Below, in pieces: positions 22,517-30,674 of a stretch of 40,015 bases of DNA. The stretch is from an uncultured Pseudogracilibacillus sp. (GTDB taxonomy: Bacteria; Bacillota; Bacilli; Bacillales; Amphibacillaceae). The stretch is from assembly GCA_937974845.1 (NCBI GenBank), contig CALJVC010000070.1, forward strand, positions 1 to 40,015, in the 5' to 3' direction. The notes beneath the pieces are model-generated. The model made no database searches, had not been told where the DNA came from, and saw only the letters and a list, made by a program, of their open reading frames with translations. The translations under genes were made by a program, and so were the position numbers. Position 1 is the first letter of the stretch. Each line of letters starts with the position of its first letter.

Positions 22517-23614
22517 ATGGAAAAAGAAACGATTGTTGTGAAAATAGGTAGCAGTTCCTTAACGAAGGCTAATGGCGAATTGGATGAAGCTAAGCTTTCT
22601 GGTTATGTCGATGCGATTGCTAAACTTAAGCGGGCAGGCCATACGGTCGTGCTCGTTTCCTCGGGGGCGGTAGCTTCGGGTTTTAAAAAGCTTGGTTATC
22701 CGAATCGACCTGTAACGGTGAAAGGAAAACAGGCAGCGGCAGCTGTAGGTCAAAGTTTATTAATCCAGGCTTATAATGATCATTTTCAACAGCACGGCAT
22801 TGTCGTTGCACAGGTTTTACTGACTAGAAGTGACTTTTCCAATCGGCAACGTTATCGGAATGCCTACCAAACGATCCATGAATTATTGCGTCAACAAATT
22901 GTTCCAATCATCAATGAAAATGACACCGTGTCAATCGATGAGCTAACCTTTGGCGATAACGATATGCTATCGGCTTTAGTAAGTGGTTTTGTACACGCTG
23001 ACCGCTTACTCATTCTCACGGATATCAATGGTATTTATACGGATAATCCAGAGAAAAATCCAAAGGCAAAAAAATACCAATTTTTAGAAGAAATAACCGA
23101 AGAAATTCTAGCCCAGGCCACATCGGAAGGTTCGCAGCTTGGTACAGGAGGCATGAAGTCTAAATTAGAGGCTGCCAAAACAGCAAATTCTTTAGGAGTT
23201 TCGGTATTTATCGGCAAGGCAGAGGGAGAAGATGGCTTACTCGATGTGATAGAAGGAAAGGGCGATGGTACCTATATTCGTCCGCGATCCTTAACATCTA
23301 TTACAACTAATCGCCAGTGGATTAAGTTTCATTCTACTTCCGTAGCTAAAATATATGTAGATGAAGGCGCGGAGGAAGCGATTTTATATCAAGGAGGAAG
23401 TTTATTACCAGCAGGCATTGTCAATTTAGAAGGGGAGTTCGAAAAGGGGGATGTGGTTAAAGTTTACGGTACGAAGGGTTTACTTGGCAAGGGGGAAGTT
23501 AACTGTTCATCGCAAGAGGTGAGGGAAGAATTGGCTTTACGCAAAACAAAGAAAAAGCGTACAGCTTCTTTTGAAGTGATTCATCGAAACCATTGGGTAG
23601 AAATATCTTTATAA
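22517..23614 (+). CDS. proB: Glutamate 5-kinase
   Basis: The 365-residue protein phosphorylates glutamate, the first step of proline synthesis. The amino-acid-kinase core has VVKIGSSSLTKANGELD, VLVSSGAVASGF, NENDTVSIDELTFGDND and GSQLGTGGMKSKLEAAKTA. A C-terminal PUA domain (about 275-365) includes GGSLLPAGIVNLEGEFEKGD. Length equals B. subtilis ProB. It is followed after 25 bases by proA and controlled by the proline T-box, so it is anabolic. The kinase is feedback-inhibited by proline in the family. Proline is also an osmolyte, which fits a salt-tolerant host, but T-box control argues for the protein-synthesis supply route. Confidence 0.96.
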   Translation: MEKETIVVKIGSSSLTKANGELDEAKLSGYVDAIAKLKRAGHTVVLVSSGAVASGFKKLGYPNRPVTVKGKQAAAAVGQSLLIQAYNDHFQQHGIVVAQVLLTRSDFSNRQRYRNAYQTIHELLRQQIVPIINENDTVSIDELTFGDNDMLSALVSGFVHADRLLILTDINGIYTDNPEKNPKAKKYQFLEEITEEILAQATSEGSQLGTGGMKSKLEAAKTANSLGVSVFIGKAEGEDGLLDVIEGKGDGTYIRPRSLTSITTNRQWIKFHSTSVAKIYVDEGAEEAILYQGGSLLPAGIVNLEGEFEKGDVVKVYGTKGLLGKGEVNCSSQEVREELALRKTKKKRTASFEVIHRNHWVEISL

Positions 23615-23639
23615 GATAAAAGTAGAGGAGGAAACTAGG

Positions 23640-24887
23640 ATGAGTGAAATTTTAGAAAAAGGTCAATTAGCTAAACAGGCTAGTTATTCCTTAGCGACAA
23701 ATACAACTGAGGAGAAAAATGATGCTCTTTTAAAAATTGCTGAGGCAGTTGAAGCAGATCAAGATATAATTATTTCTGCTAATAAAAAGGATTTAGAAGC
23801 TGGAAAGGAGGCTGGTCTCGATGCTAGTGTGCTCGATCGGATTATGTTAGATGGCGAAAGAATCCGAGCTATGGCAGAGGCAGTTCGTCAATTGACGAGA
23901 TTAAAGGATCCAATTGGAGATGTTTTAGAAGAACGGAATCTAGATAACGGTCTACATTTAGCCCGTGTGCGCGTACCAATTGGTGTTATAGGAATGATTT
24001 ATGAGGCTCGACCTAATGTAACTCTCGATGCAGCGACTCTTTCTTTAAAAACAAACAATGCTGTTTTACTACGAGGAAGCTCTTCGGCTATACATTCAAA
24101 TACCGCCCTTGTAGCTTCTATTCATCGGGCCTTAGAAAAGACGAACTTACCAGTCGAATCGGTGCAATTAATCGAAGATACTTCTAGGGAAACAGCAAAA
24201 GAACTTTTCCGTCTGAATGAATATCTTGACGTACTTATTCCCCGGGGCGGAGCACGACTGATTGAAACGGTATTGAAGGAGTCGACGGTGCCTGTAATTG
24301 AGACAGGGGCTGGTAATTGTCATGCATTTATCGATCGTTCGGCGGAAAAAACGATGGCAGAAGCTATCGTGTTGAACGCTAAATTACAACGTCCTTCTGT
24401 TTGTAATGCTATAGAATCATTACTCATCGATCGCGAATGGTTTGCACTTCATGGAAGTGAACTTTTAGAAAAGTTAGTTGAGCAAGGAGTAGAAATTTTT
24501 GCAGAAGCATCTATTGTTGAGCAATTCCCCTACTGTAAATTAGCGACAGAGGAGGATTGGGGTAAAGAATATTTACGTCTAGCCCTTAGTGTGAAGCTCG
24601 TCGATAGTGTAGAGGAAGCAATCGAACATATTAACTATTACGGAACGCATCATTCCGATACGATTATTACTGAAGATGAGAAAAGTAAAAATCTATTTTT
24701 ACAAAAGGTTGATTCATCGACGGTATACCATAATGCTTCTACTCGTTTCACTGATGGTTTTGAATTCGGTTACGGAGCAGAAATTGGTATTAGTACGCAG
24801 AAGCTCCACGCACGAGGTCCTATGGGTTTAGAAGCTTTAACCTCCAGTAAGTTTGTTGTAAAGGGAAGCGGTCAAGTTAGAAAATAA
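23640..24887 (+). CDS. proA: Gamma-glutamyl phosphate reductase
   Basis: The 415-residue aldehyde-dehydrogenase-fold enzyme reduces glutamyl 5-phosphate to glutamate 5-semialdehyde with NADPH. Landmarks are RVPIGVIGMIYEARPNVTLD, NNAVLLRGSSSAIHSN, DVLIPRGGARLI, PVIETGAGNCHAFID and the catalytic-cysteine segment LQRPSVCNAIE. The C-terminal signature is FTDGFEFGYGAEIGISTQKL followed by HARGPMGLE. It is second gene of proBA, closed by a terminator. Its product is also formed by RocD, encoded 2 kb away. No proC/proI gene is present in the window. Confidence 0.96.
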   Translation: MSEILEKGQLAKQASYSLATNTTEEKNDALLKIAEAVEADQDIIISANKKDLEAGKEAGLDASVLDRIMLDGERIRAMAEAVRQLTRLKDPIGDVLEERNLDNGLHLARVRVPIGVIGMIYEARPNVTLDAATLSLKTNNAVLLRGSSSAIHSNTALVASIHRALEKTNLPVESVQLIEDTSRETAKELFRLNEYLDVLIPRGGARLIETVLKESTVPVIETGAGNCHAFIDRSAEKTMAEAIVLNAKLQRPSVCNAIESLLIDREWFALHGSELLEKLVEQGVEIFAEASIVEQFPYCKLATEEDWGKEYLRLALSVKLVDSVEEAIEHINYYGTHHSDTIITEDEKSKNLFLQKVDSSTVYHNASTRFTDGFEFGYGAEIGISTQKLHARGPMGLEALTSSKFVVKGSGQVRK

Positions 24888-24905
24888 TTATTTAAGAGAC
24901 CTTGT

Positions 24906-24933
24906 AAAGCTGGTTTTGACCAGCTTTTTTATT
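24906..24933 (+). terminator. Terminator after proA
   Basis: A 9-bp stem AAAGCTGGT / ACCAGCTTT with a TTTG loop is followed by a T run. Confidence 0.9.
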
Positions 24934-25086
24934 TAAAGAAGTTTAGTGTACCTTGGCAACATTTATTGTATATTTCTGCAAAAAGTTACCATACTAGGTT
25001 TGAAGCTTTTTATATCGTCAGTAAGCGAAAAGCAATCTTCTAAAGCTTCATTATGTTAACTTGAAGTGAGAGCGTGTGGTGGAAAT

Positions 25087-26499
25087 ATGCAGGAATTAAT
25101 TTTGTTATATATTGTAACTTCTATTGTCGTGATATTCTTTATTGTTATTATCCTCGGTATGGTTTTTTGGCGGAAAATAGTGAGGTATTATTTTGTGAAA
25201 ATATTCGAATCTTTGGTAGCAAAGGATTATGATCAAAGTTTAGTCGAACTGATTCCCGGTGTGAAAAAAGTAGGCTTACAAACCTTTTTTGAAAATAGTT
25301 TACGTGCTGAAACAGGAGATCTTTTATATCGTCCCTTAGGTGCTAGCAAGGATTGGCCTCACTTCGATACGATTACTTTTATACCAGCGCAAACGACACC
25401 TTTTCCATTAGATAAAGAACGTCCTGTAGATCTTTCTGTAACTATCGGTCCGAAGGCGAAACAACCTTTAAGAGTAGATATTCCTTTGTTGATTTCTGGA
25501 ATGGCTTATGGTGTTGGAGTAAGTAAGAAGGTACATCTTGCCTTAACGAAAGCTTCTAAAAATTTAGGAACGGCGATTAACTCAGGGGAAGGAGGAATAT
25601 TAGCCGAGGCTTTGCAGGAGGTGGATCGTTTTATACTCCAATATTCGAAAACTTCTTGGGCTAAATCGGATAAAGTTCTTGCAAGAGCGAATATGATCGA
25701 AATCAAATTAGGTCAAGGAGCGAAGGCGGGTGTTGGTGTTACCCTAACCCCATCCCAATTGACTGGTTATGCTCGGCAAGTAATGGGGTTACTTCCCGAT
25801 GAAGATGCGGTAATTCATGAGCACTTTTTTGAGAAGCAAACTTTAGCGGACCTCAAGAAGCTTGTGGCGGATTTAAGAGAAGTTACTGATGGTGTTCCTA
25901 TTGGGATGAAGCTAGGAGCAGGGGGAAGGTTAGAGGAGGATTTGGATCGTTTATTACAGTTAGGGGTAGATTTTATTTCTTTAGACGGTGGTCAAGCAGC
26001 GACCCATTCTGTAAATCCGATATTAGCCGATAGTTTCGGCATTCCTACCCTCCATGCCCTAGCAAGGGCGAGAAAACACTTAGATAAAAGAGGGGTTGGA
26101 AGAGAAGTCAGCTTATTAATATCGGGAGGACTTTTTACTCCGAGTCACTTTTTAAAGGCTTTAGCTCTAGGAGCCGATGCCGTTTATTTAGGTAGTTCGA
26201 TTTTGTTTGCGACTGCGCATCGTCAAACCGGTTTAGCCCTTCCCTTTTCTCCACCGACGCAAGTAATGTGGCATGAAGGAAAGTATAAGCATGCTTTTGA
26301 TGAAAATTTAGGAGAAAAATATGCAACTAATTTCTTGAAGTCCTGTGTCAAAGAAATGGAAGTAGCCTTACGAGTTATGGGGAAGGAATCTTTGTTAGAA
26401 CTATCTAAAAAGGATCTCGTTGCCTACGATTACGTCACAGCAAAAATGTTACAAATTCCATATAGTTTTGAGCCATTTAAGACAGATAAACGTTCGTAA
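25087..26499 (+). CDS. Membrane-anchored FMN-binding glutamate-synthase-like protein
   Basis: The product has 470 residues from ATG 25087, preceded by GGTGG; a GTG 21 bases upstream has no ribosome site. One N-terminal membrane segment (about residues 4-25) is followed by a GltB-type alpha/beta barrel: LLISGMAYGVGVS, NSGEGGILAEAL, IKLGQGAKAGVGVTL, GVPIGMKLGAGGRLEEDLD, LGVDFISLDGGQAATHS and LALGADAVYLGSSILFA. There is no N-terminal glutaminase domain, and the cysteine cluster typical of the Fe-S site in full glutamate synthase is not obvious. Such stand-alone, membrane-tethered homologues are widespread in Bacillales with unproved substrates. A location between proBA and rocD suggests glutamate-related chemistry, which is inference. 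Confidence 0.82.
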   Translation: MQELILLYIVTSIVVIFFIVIILGMVFWRKIVRYYFVKIFESLVAKDYDQSLVELIPGVKKVGLQTFFENSLRAETGDLLYRPLGASKDWPHFDTITFIPAQTTPFPLDKERPVDLSVTIGPKAKQPLRVDIPLLISGMAYGVGVSKKVHLALTKASKNLGTAINSGEGGILAEALQEVDRFILQYSKTSWAKSDKVLARANMIEIKLGQGAKAGVGVTLTPSQLTGYARQVMGLLPDEDAVIHEHFFEKQTLADLKKLVADLREVTDGVPIGMKLGAGGRLEEDLDRLLQLGVDFISLDGGQAATHSVNPILADSFGIPTLHALARARKHLDKRGVGREVSLLISGGLFTPSHFLKALALGADAVYLGSSILFATAHRQTGLALPFSPPTQVMWHEGKYKHAFDENLGEKYATNFLKSCVKEMEVALRVMGKESLLELSKKDLVAYDYVTAKMLQIPYSFEPFKTDKRS

Positions 26500-26522
26500 T
26501 AAAATTAGTTAGAGGTAAGTAA

Positions 26523-26565
26523 AAAGTAGAAGTGCTGTTTGTTCAATTGATTGCACTTCTACTTT
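26523..26565 (-). terminator. Terminator between the FMN protein gene and rocD
   Basis: A perfect 13-bp stem AAAGTAGAAGTGC / GCACTTCTACTTT has its best T run on the minus strand, so it mainly serves rocD. Confidence 0.85.
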
Positions 26566-26573
26566 GCATATTC

Positions 26574-27773
26574 CTATTTTGCTTCCATCACTTTTCTAAT
26601 TTTTTCAAGAGCCCAATCTATTTCTTCTTTTTTAATGATTAAAGGTGGTGCAAAACGAATAACATAATCGTGGGTTTCTTTACATAGGAGTCCTTCTTTC
26701 ATCAACTGTTCACAATAAGGACGTGCAAGTTCTGATAACTCCATTCCGATAAACAAGCCTTTTCCACGTACTTCTTTAATTATGGGATTGTCAATTTTAC
26801 GAAGTTCCTCAATCATATATTTACCTAGTTCTAAGGACCGTTCAGGCAAGTTTTCTTCGACAAGGACATCTAGGGCCGCAATAGATACTGCACAGGCTAG
26901 AGGGTTACCACCGAATGTAGAACCGTGTGAACCTGGATTAAATACACCGAGAACTTCTTCATCAGCAACTACGCAAGATATCGGGAACACTCCGCCACCT
27001 AATGCCTTACCTAAAATAATGATGTCTGGTTCAACATTTTCCCAATCACAGGCCAAAAATTTCCCTGATCTTCCAAGACCTGCTTGAATTTCATCGGCAA
27101 TGAATAAGACATTATGTTCCTTACAGACGTCGTAGGCTTCTTTTAGAAAACCTTCTGGCGGAATATTGATTCCGGCCTCTCCTTGAATTGGTTCGATTAA
27201 GAAGCCGGCTGTATTTGGATTAATCGCAGCTTTTAAGGCCTCTAAGTCGCCATAGGGTACTAACTTAAAACCAGGGAGTAAGGGTTCAAAGCCACGTTGG
27301 TACTCGCTTTCTGATGATAAAGAAACGGCTGCCATCGTTCGACCGTGGAAGTTTCCAACACAGGCTATAATTTCTGCTTTATTCTCTTCTACACCCTTTA
27401 CATCGTATGCCCAACGCCGAGCAGCTTTAATAGCTGTTTCTACAGCTTCGGCACCGGTATTCATAGGGAGAGCCATTTCCTTATTTGTTAGTTTACAGAT
27501 TTTTTCATACCATGGTCCTAGTTGATCATTGTGGAATGCACGCGATGTTAAAGTGACCTTGTCTGCCTGTTCTTTTAAAGCTTTAATTATTTTCGGATGT
27601 CTATGGCCTTGATTGACGGCTGAGTATGCACTTAAAAAATCCATATAACGGTTACCTTCAGGATCTTCTACCCAGACACCTTCAGCTTTTGAAATAACAA
27701 CTGGCAAGGGTAAGTAGTTTTTTGCTCCGTATTGTTCGGTAGTTTGAATAATGTCACTTGTTGATATTGTCAT
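26574..27773 (-). CDS. rocD: Ornithine aminotransferase
   Basis: The product has 399 residues from ATG 27771-27773 behind GGAGGGA; a longer in-frame ORF start upstream has no ribosome site. This class III PLP aminotransferase converts ornithine and 2-oxoglutarate to glutamate 5-semialdehyde and glutamate. Visible: YMDFLSAYSAVNQGHRHPKI, MNTGAEAVETAIKAARRW, FIADEIQAGLGRSGKF (PLP-pyridine Asp) and ILGKALGGG with the Schiff-base lysine, then GSTFGGNPLACAVS. Length matches RocD (401). No rocA, rocE or rocF neighbour is present, and no sigma-L -24/-12 promoter was found. A 14-base motif shared with the racemase promoter lies 57 bases upstream. Confidence 0.93.
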   Translation of the reverse strand: MTISTSDIIQTTEQYGAKNYLPLPVVISKAEGVWVEDPEGNRYMDFLSAYSAVNQGHRHPKIIKALKEQADKVTLTSRAFHNDQLGPWYEKICKLTNKEMALPMNTGAEAVETAIKAARRWAYDVKGVEENKAEIIACVGNFHGRTMAAVSLSSESEYQRGFEPLLPGFKLVPYGDLEALKAAINPNTAGFLIEPIQGEAGINIPPEGFLKEAYDVCKEHNVLFIADEIQAGLGRSGKFLACDWENVEPDIIILGKALGGGVFPISCVVADEEVLGVFNPGSHGSTFGGNPLACAVSIAALDVLVEENLPERSLELGKYMIEELRKIDNPIIKEVRGKGLFIGMELSELARPYCEQLMKEGLLCKETHDYVIRFAPPLIIKKEEIDWALEKIRKVMEAK

Positions 27774-27829
27774 GTAAATCCCTCCGATGATGTGATGATC
27801 AATAGTAATTAGATAGAAATTCAGTCGAC

Positions 27830-27843
27830 TGAAAGTGCTTACA
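27830..27843. promoter_or_regulatory. Operator/cre-like motif upstream of rocD
   Basis: On the minus strand TGTAAGCACTTTCA matches 13 of 14 positions of the cre consensus. It is nearly identical to the motif in the racemase promoter at 29434-29447. It sits just downstream of a possible -10 (TATGAT, minus), where a bound repressor would block transcription. Confidence 0.55.
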
Positions 27844-28010
27844 GAAATCATAACACATTTTATAATATTTGCATACAGAATTTGTGAAGGAATAAAAATT
27901 GAGAAATAAATAGGATAATTTCATCTTGTAGATGTTCGGTAAGGATTTCACAACGATTGAAATAATCTATGGTACAATCGACTGTAATATATTGTGGAAA
28001 GGTGAAGTCA

Positions 28011-29372
28011 ATGATAGTAAAAATAGGTTATATAGGTTCGCAACATTCGACGGAAAGAGCAAAACAAATAGCAAAAACAATGGCTAATATCGAATTATAT
28101 ACCTACACTTATACGAATCCCTCGGATGTTCCTAGGTTACATCAACAGGCAATCGAAGAAACCGATGTGCTTTGCTTCTCAGGTATAATACCCTATTATT
28201 ATCGTGAACGAGGTATATCTTCGAATAAGCCTTGTATGGTTACGCCCTTCCACGAGTATATGGTCGTTGCTTCCCTATTAGCTTGTATGTTGAAATATTC
28301 GGTTGATATAGATGAGATTTCCATAGATTTGCCTGATAAACAACTATTAAAAGAAATTGAAGGAGATATTGGCAGGAAACTTGAACCACATCTAGTCTAT
28401 GATTATCGGTGGATTTACGATGAAACCGATAGGAAAAACTTCTCCTTTTCTGAGGTTGCTTCTTTTCATGAAAGACTTTTTCAGGAAGGGAAGACGAAGG
28501 TGGCTATTACTAGCATCCATTACGTTTATGATGAATTAATTCGCAACGATTTGCCGGCTATATTTATGGTGGATCATGAACGAAACACGAAAAGTTTACT
28601 AGAAAAGGCGAAGCAACGTGTCTTATACGATCGCCTGGAAGATGGCATGATTGCTGTTGTTTATATATCACCGAAACTCACTGAGCGTTTTTGTGAAAAA
28701 GATATTGAAAGAATCAATGCCTTGTTCCAGACGAATGTTCAACTAATGAATAAAAAATTAGAAAATCAAAAGAAATTAGTTTTCTATACTACAAGAGGAA
28801 TTATCGAAAATTGGTTAAATAAAGAAGAATATATCGATTGGATTAAAGTGGTAGAAAAAGAAGTTGGTGGACCTTTAAATATCGGAATTGGTTATGGTCG
28901 TCATAAGTTTGAAGCTGAAGAGAATGCAGAGCAAGCACTTCAATCCTCCAAGGTAACTGATACAAGCAATGCCTATATTGTAACAGAAAAAAAGACACAA
29001 ATTGGTCCGATGATAGGTAGTGTGAAGCAAGATGTACTTCGTATCTATGACGAGTGGCTTCAAAGTCTTACGAAACAAACGAAAACAAATTTAAATACTT
29101 TAAAAAGGTTTATTACGTTTATGGAAATTCGAGACTATCAACCTTTTACTGTTCAGGAACTTTCCTCTTACTCCAAGGTGACTGTCCGAACTTCCGAAAG
29201 GTTTATTAAAAGGTTGTATGAAGCGGGAGTTGTGATAGTTTATGGTAAGGAACAAAACCAAATGAAAAAGGGACGTCCGAGAAATGTCTATGCCTTGAAT
29301 GAAACTATAGAGTTTAAATTTAGACAAATGAATGAAAAACTTAAGTTCGCATCTGGACGTTTTCAAGGATAG
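28011..29372 (+). CDS. Three-part transcriptional regulator of unusual architecture
   Basis: The product has 453 residues. Start ATG 28011 follows AAAGGTG; an ATG 42 bases upstream overlaps a likely -10 (TACAAT, 27973-27978) and is rejected. Residues 1-150 look like a Rossmann-type receptor (KIGYIGSQHSTERAKQIA, ETDVLCFSGIIPYYYRERG), reminiscent of PrpR-N sensor domains. The centre (about 260-350) ends in a degenerate palm-like pattern, LNIGIGYGRHKFEAEENAEQALQ-like spacing and a following IGPM, as in GTP-cyclohydrolase-III/GGDEF-related domains but without a catalytic GGDEF. The C-terminus (about 370-435) is a winged helix: FTVQELSSYSKVTVRTSERF and KKGRPRNVYAL. It probably senses a metabolite and controls the racemase operon downstream and rocD upstream. 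No close named family is recognised. Confidence 0.7.
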   Translation: MIVKIGYIGSQHSTERAKQIAKTMANIELYTYTYTNPSDVPRLHQQAIEETDVLCFSGIIPYYYRERGISSNKPCMVTPFHEYMVVASLLACMLKYSVDIDEISIDLPDKQLLKEIEGDIGRKLEPHLVYDYRWIYDETDRKNFSFSEVASFHERLFQEGKTKVAITSIHYVYDELIRNDLPAIFMVDHERNTKSLLEKAKQRVLYDRLEDGMIAVVYISPKLTERFCEKDIERINALFQTNVQLMNKKLENQKKLVFYTTRGIIENWLNKEEYIDWIKVVEKEVGGPLNIGIGYGRHKFEAEENAEQALQSSKVTDTSNAYIVTEKKTQIGPMIGSVKQDVLRIYDEWLQSLTKQTKTNLNTLKRFITFMEIRDYQPFTVQELSSYSKVTVRTSERFIKRLYEAGVVIVYGKEQNQMKKGRPRNVYALNETIEFKFRQMNEKLKFASGRFQG

Positions 29373-29425
29373 CTTTCCTATCAGATTCATATTGAGGGAT
29401 TAGTCTTAACCAGTTGAATAGAATC

Positions 29426-29454
29426 TTGACTTTTGTAAGCACTTACTATAAGAT
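29426..29454 (+). promoter_or_regulatory. Promoter of the racemase operon with an internal operator
   Basis: TTGACT (29426-29431) and TAAGAT (29449-29454) are 17 bases apart. The spacer is almost filled by TGTAAGCACTTACT (29434-29447), an inverted repeat GTAAG-CA-CTTAC, which matches 12 of 14 cre positions and the motif before rocD. A protein bound there would exclude RNA polymerase. Confidence 0.6.
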
Positions 29455-29494
29455 ATAACTACTATTAACGACATCCAAACGACAATATGGGGTG

Positions 29495-30610
29495 ATGGAA
29501 ATTAAAATTGAAAAGGTAGAGATTAATCAAATAAATTTACCGCTTAAGGAGCCTTTTATTATTTCCTATAAGTCCTATGAATCTATTCCATCGATTATTA
29601 TAAAAGTGTATACCGATGAAGGGATAGTAGGCTTTGGTGAAAGTGTCCCGGATGAACATGTGACGGGGGAATCAGTCGACAGTGTTTTCGTTGCATTAAC
29701 GGAGTATCTCATTCCGGCGGTGATTGGAGAGGATCCACGTAATATTAGACGAATCCATAGCTTAATGAATCAGAGTCTTGTAAATAACGGTGCGGCAAAG
29801 GCTGCGATTGATATAGCTTGTTATGATATTTTAGGGAAGGCAAGTAATTTACCTATCTATTCTTTATTAGGCGGAAGAAAAGATGAACAACCAATCATTC
29901 CTAAAGTTCTAAGTATTTTGGAGCCAGAAGTTTTAGCTGCTCAAGCGAAGGAAGCAGTTGCTGAAGGTTATCAAGAAATAAAAATGAAGCTAGGTAAAGA
30001 TTCTATAAAAGATATTGCAAGAGTAAAAGCAGTACGAGAGGCAATCGGACCTAATATACCGATTCGAGTAGATGTTAACCAAGGTTGGAAGACAGTACAA
30101 GTGGCAAGAGAAGCGATTCAAAAACTTACTCCTTATAATGTCTCTTGGGTCGAGCAACCAATCTCTCATATAGATGTTTCTTTGTTTAAAAAGTTGAAAG
30201 GGTTTACAAATGTTCCGTTAATGGCAGATGAGAGCATGGTGACAGCAGAAAACTTAAGAACTTTCATCGAGGATAGTTCGGTGGAATATATCAATATCAA
30301 GTTAATGAAAAGTGGCGGAATCTATCCATCGGTGAAACTAGCTATGCAGGCCGAATTGTTTGGAATAAGTTGTCAAATCGGTTCAATGGTGGAATCGAGC
30401 ATCGCTTCAGCCGCAGCCTTCCACGTAGCATTGTCACAGGATAATATTATATCTACCGAAGTTTCAGGACCTACGAAATTTACTATGGATACTGGTAATT
30501 TAACTTACGACCTGCCCCATGTCCATATTTCTTCCGAACCAGGGCTAGGTATTAAAGTGAATGAAGAAAACATAAAAAAGCTTTCAGTTAAAAGGGATGT
30601 ACTGAAGTAA
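29495..30610 (+). CDS. Enolase-superfamily racemase/epimerase (muconate-cycloisomerase subgroup)
   Basis: The product has 371 residues from ATG 29495 (a GTG three bases earlier is equally possible; the GGGG site is unusually close). The catalytic set of the subgroup is intact: K163 and K165 in IKMKLGK, metal ligands D193 (RVDVNQGW), E220 (VEQP) and D245 (ADES), and K269 (NIKLMKSGG). This set supports 1,1-proton transfer at an amino acid alpha carbon. In B. subtilis dipeptide epimerase YkfB a D-x-D pair in FDFDAP holds the dipeptide ammonium group; here the aligned segment is TEVSGP (E322, S324). A simple L-Ala-D/L-Glu epimerase is therefore doubtful. Neighbouring M20 and GNAT genes suggest N-acyl (N-succinyl) amino acids as substrates. 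Confidence 0.85.
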   Translation: MEIKIEKVEINQINLPLKEPFIISYKSYESIPSIIIKVYTDEGIVGFGESVPDEHVTGESVDSVFVALTEYLIPAVIGEDPRNIRRIHSLMNQSLVNNGAAKAAIDIACYDILGKASNLPIYSLLGGRKDEQPIIPKVLSILEPEVLAAQAKEAVAEGYQEIKMKLGKDSIKDIARVKAVREAIGPNIPIRVDVNQGWKTVQVAREAIQKLTPYNVSWVEQPISHIDVSLFKKLKGFTNVPLMADESMVTAENLRTFIEDSSVEYINIKLMKSGGIYPSVKLAMQAELFGISCQIGSMVESSIASAAAFHVALSQDNIISTEVSGPTKFTMDTGNLTYDLPHVHISSEPGLGIKVNEENIKKLSVKRDVLK

Positions 30611-30674
30611 GAAGCTTTTATTTTTAAAAGGGATATTTGTAGAGATTTCATAGAAAAATGCGGAGGTGCTTCTT

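Noticed and set aside
27774..27968. sigma-L (-24/-12) promoter for rocD as in B. subtilis
   Set aside because: No TGGCAC-N5-TTGCAT-like pair was found on the minus strand upstream of rocD; a sigma-A-like -10 is the only candidate.
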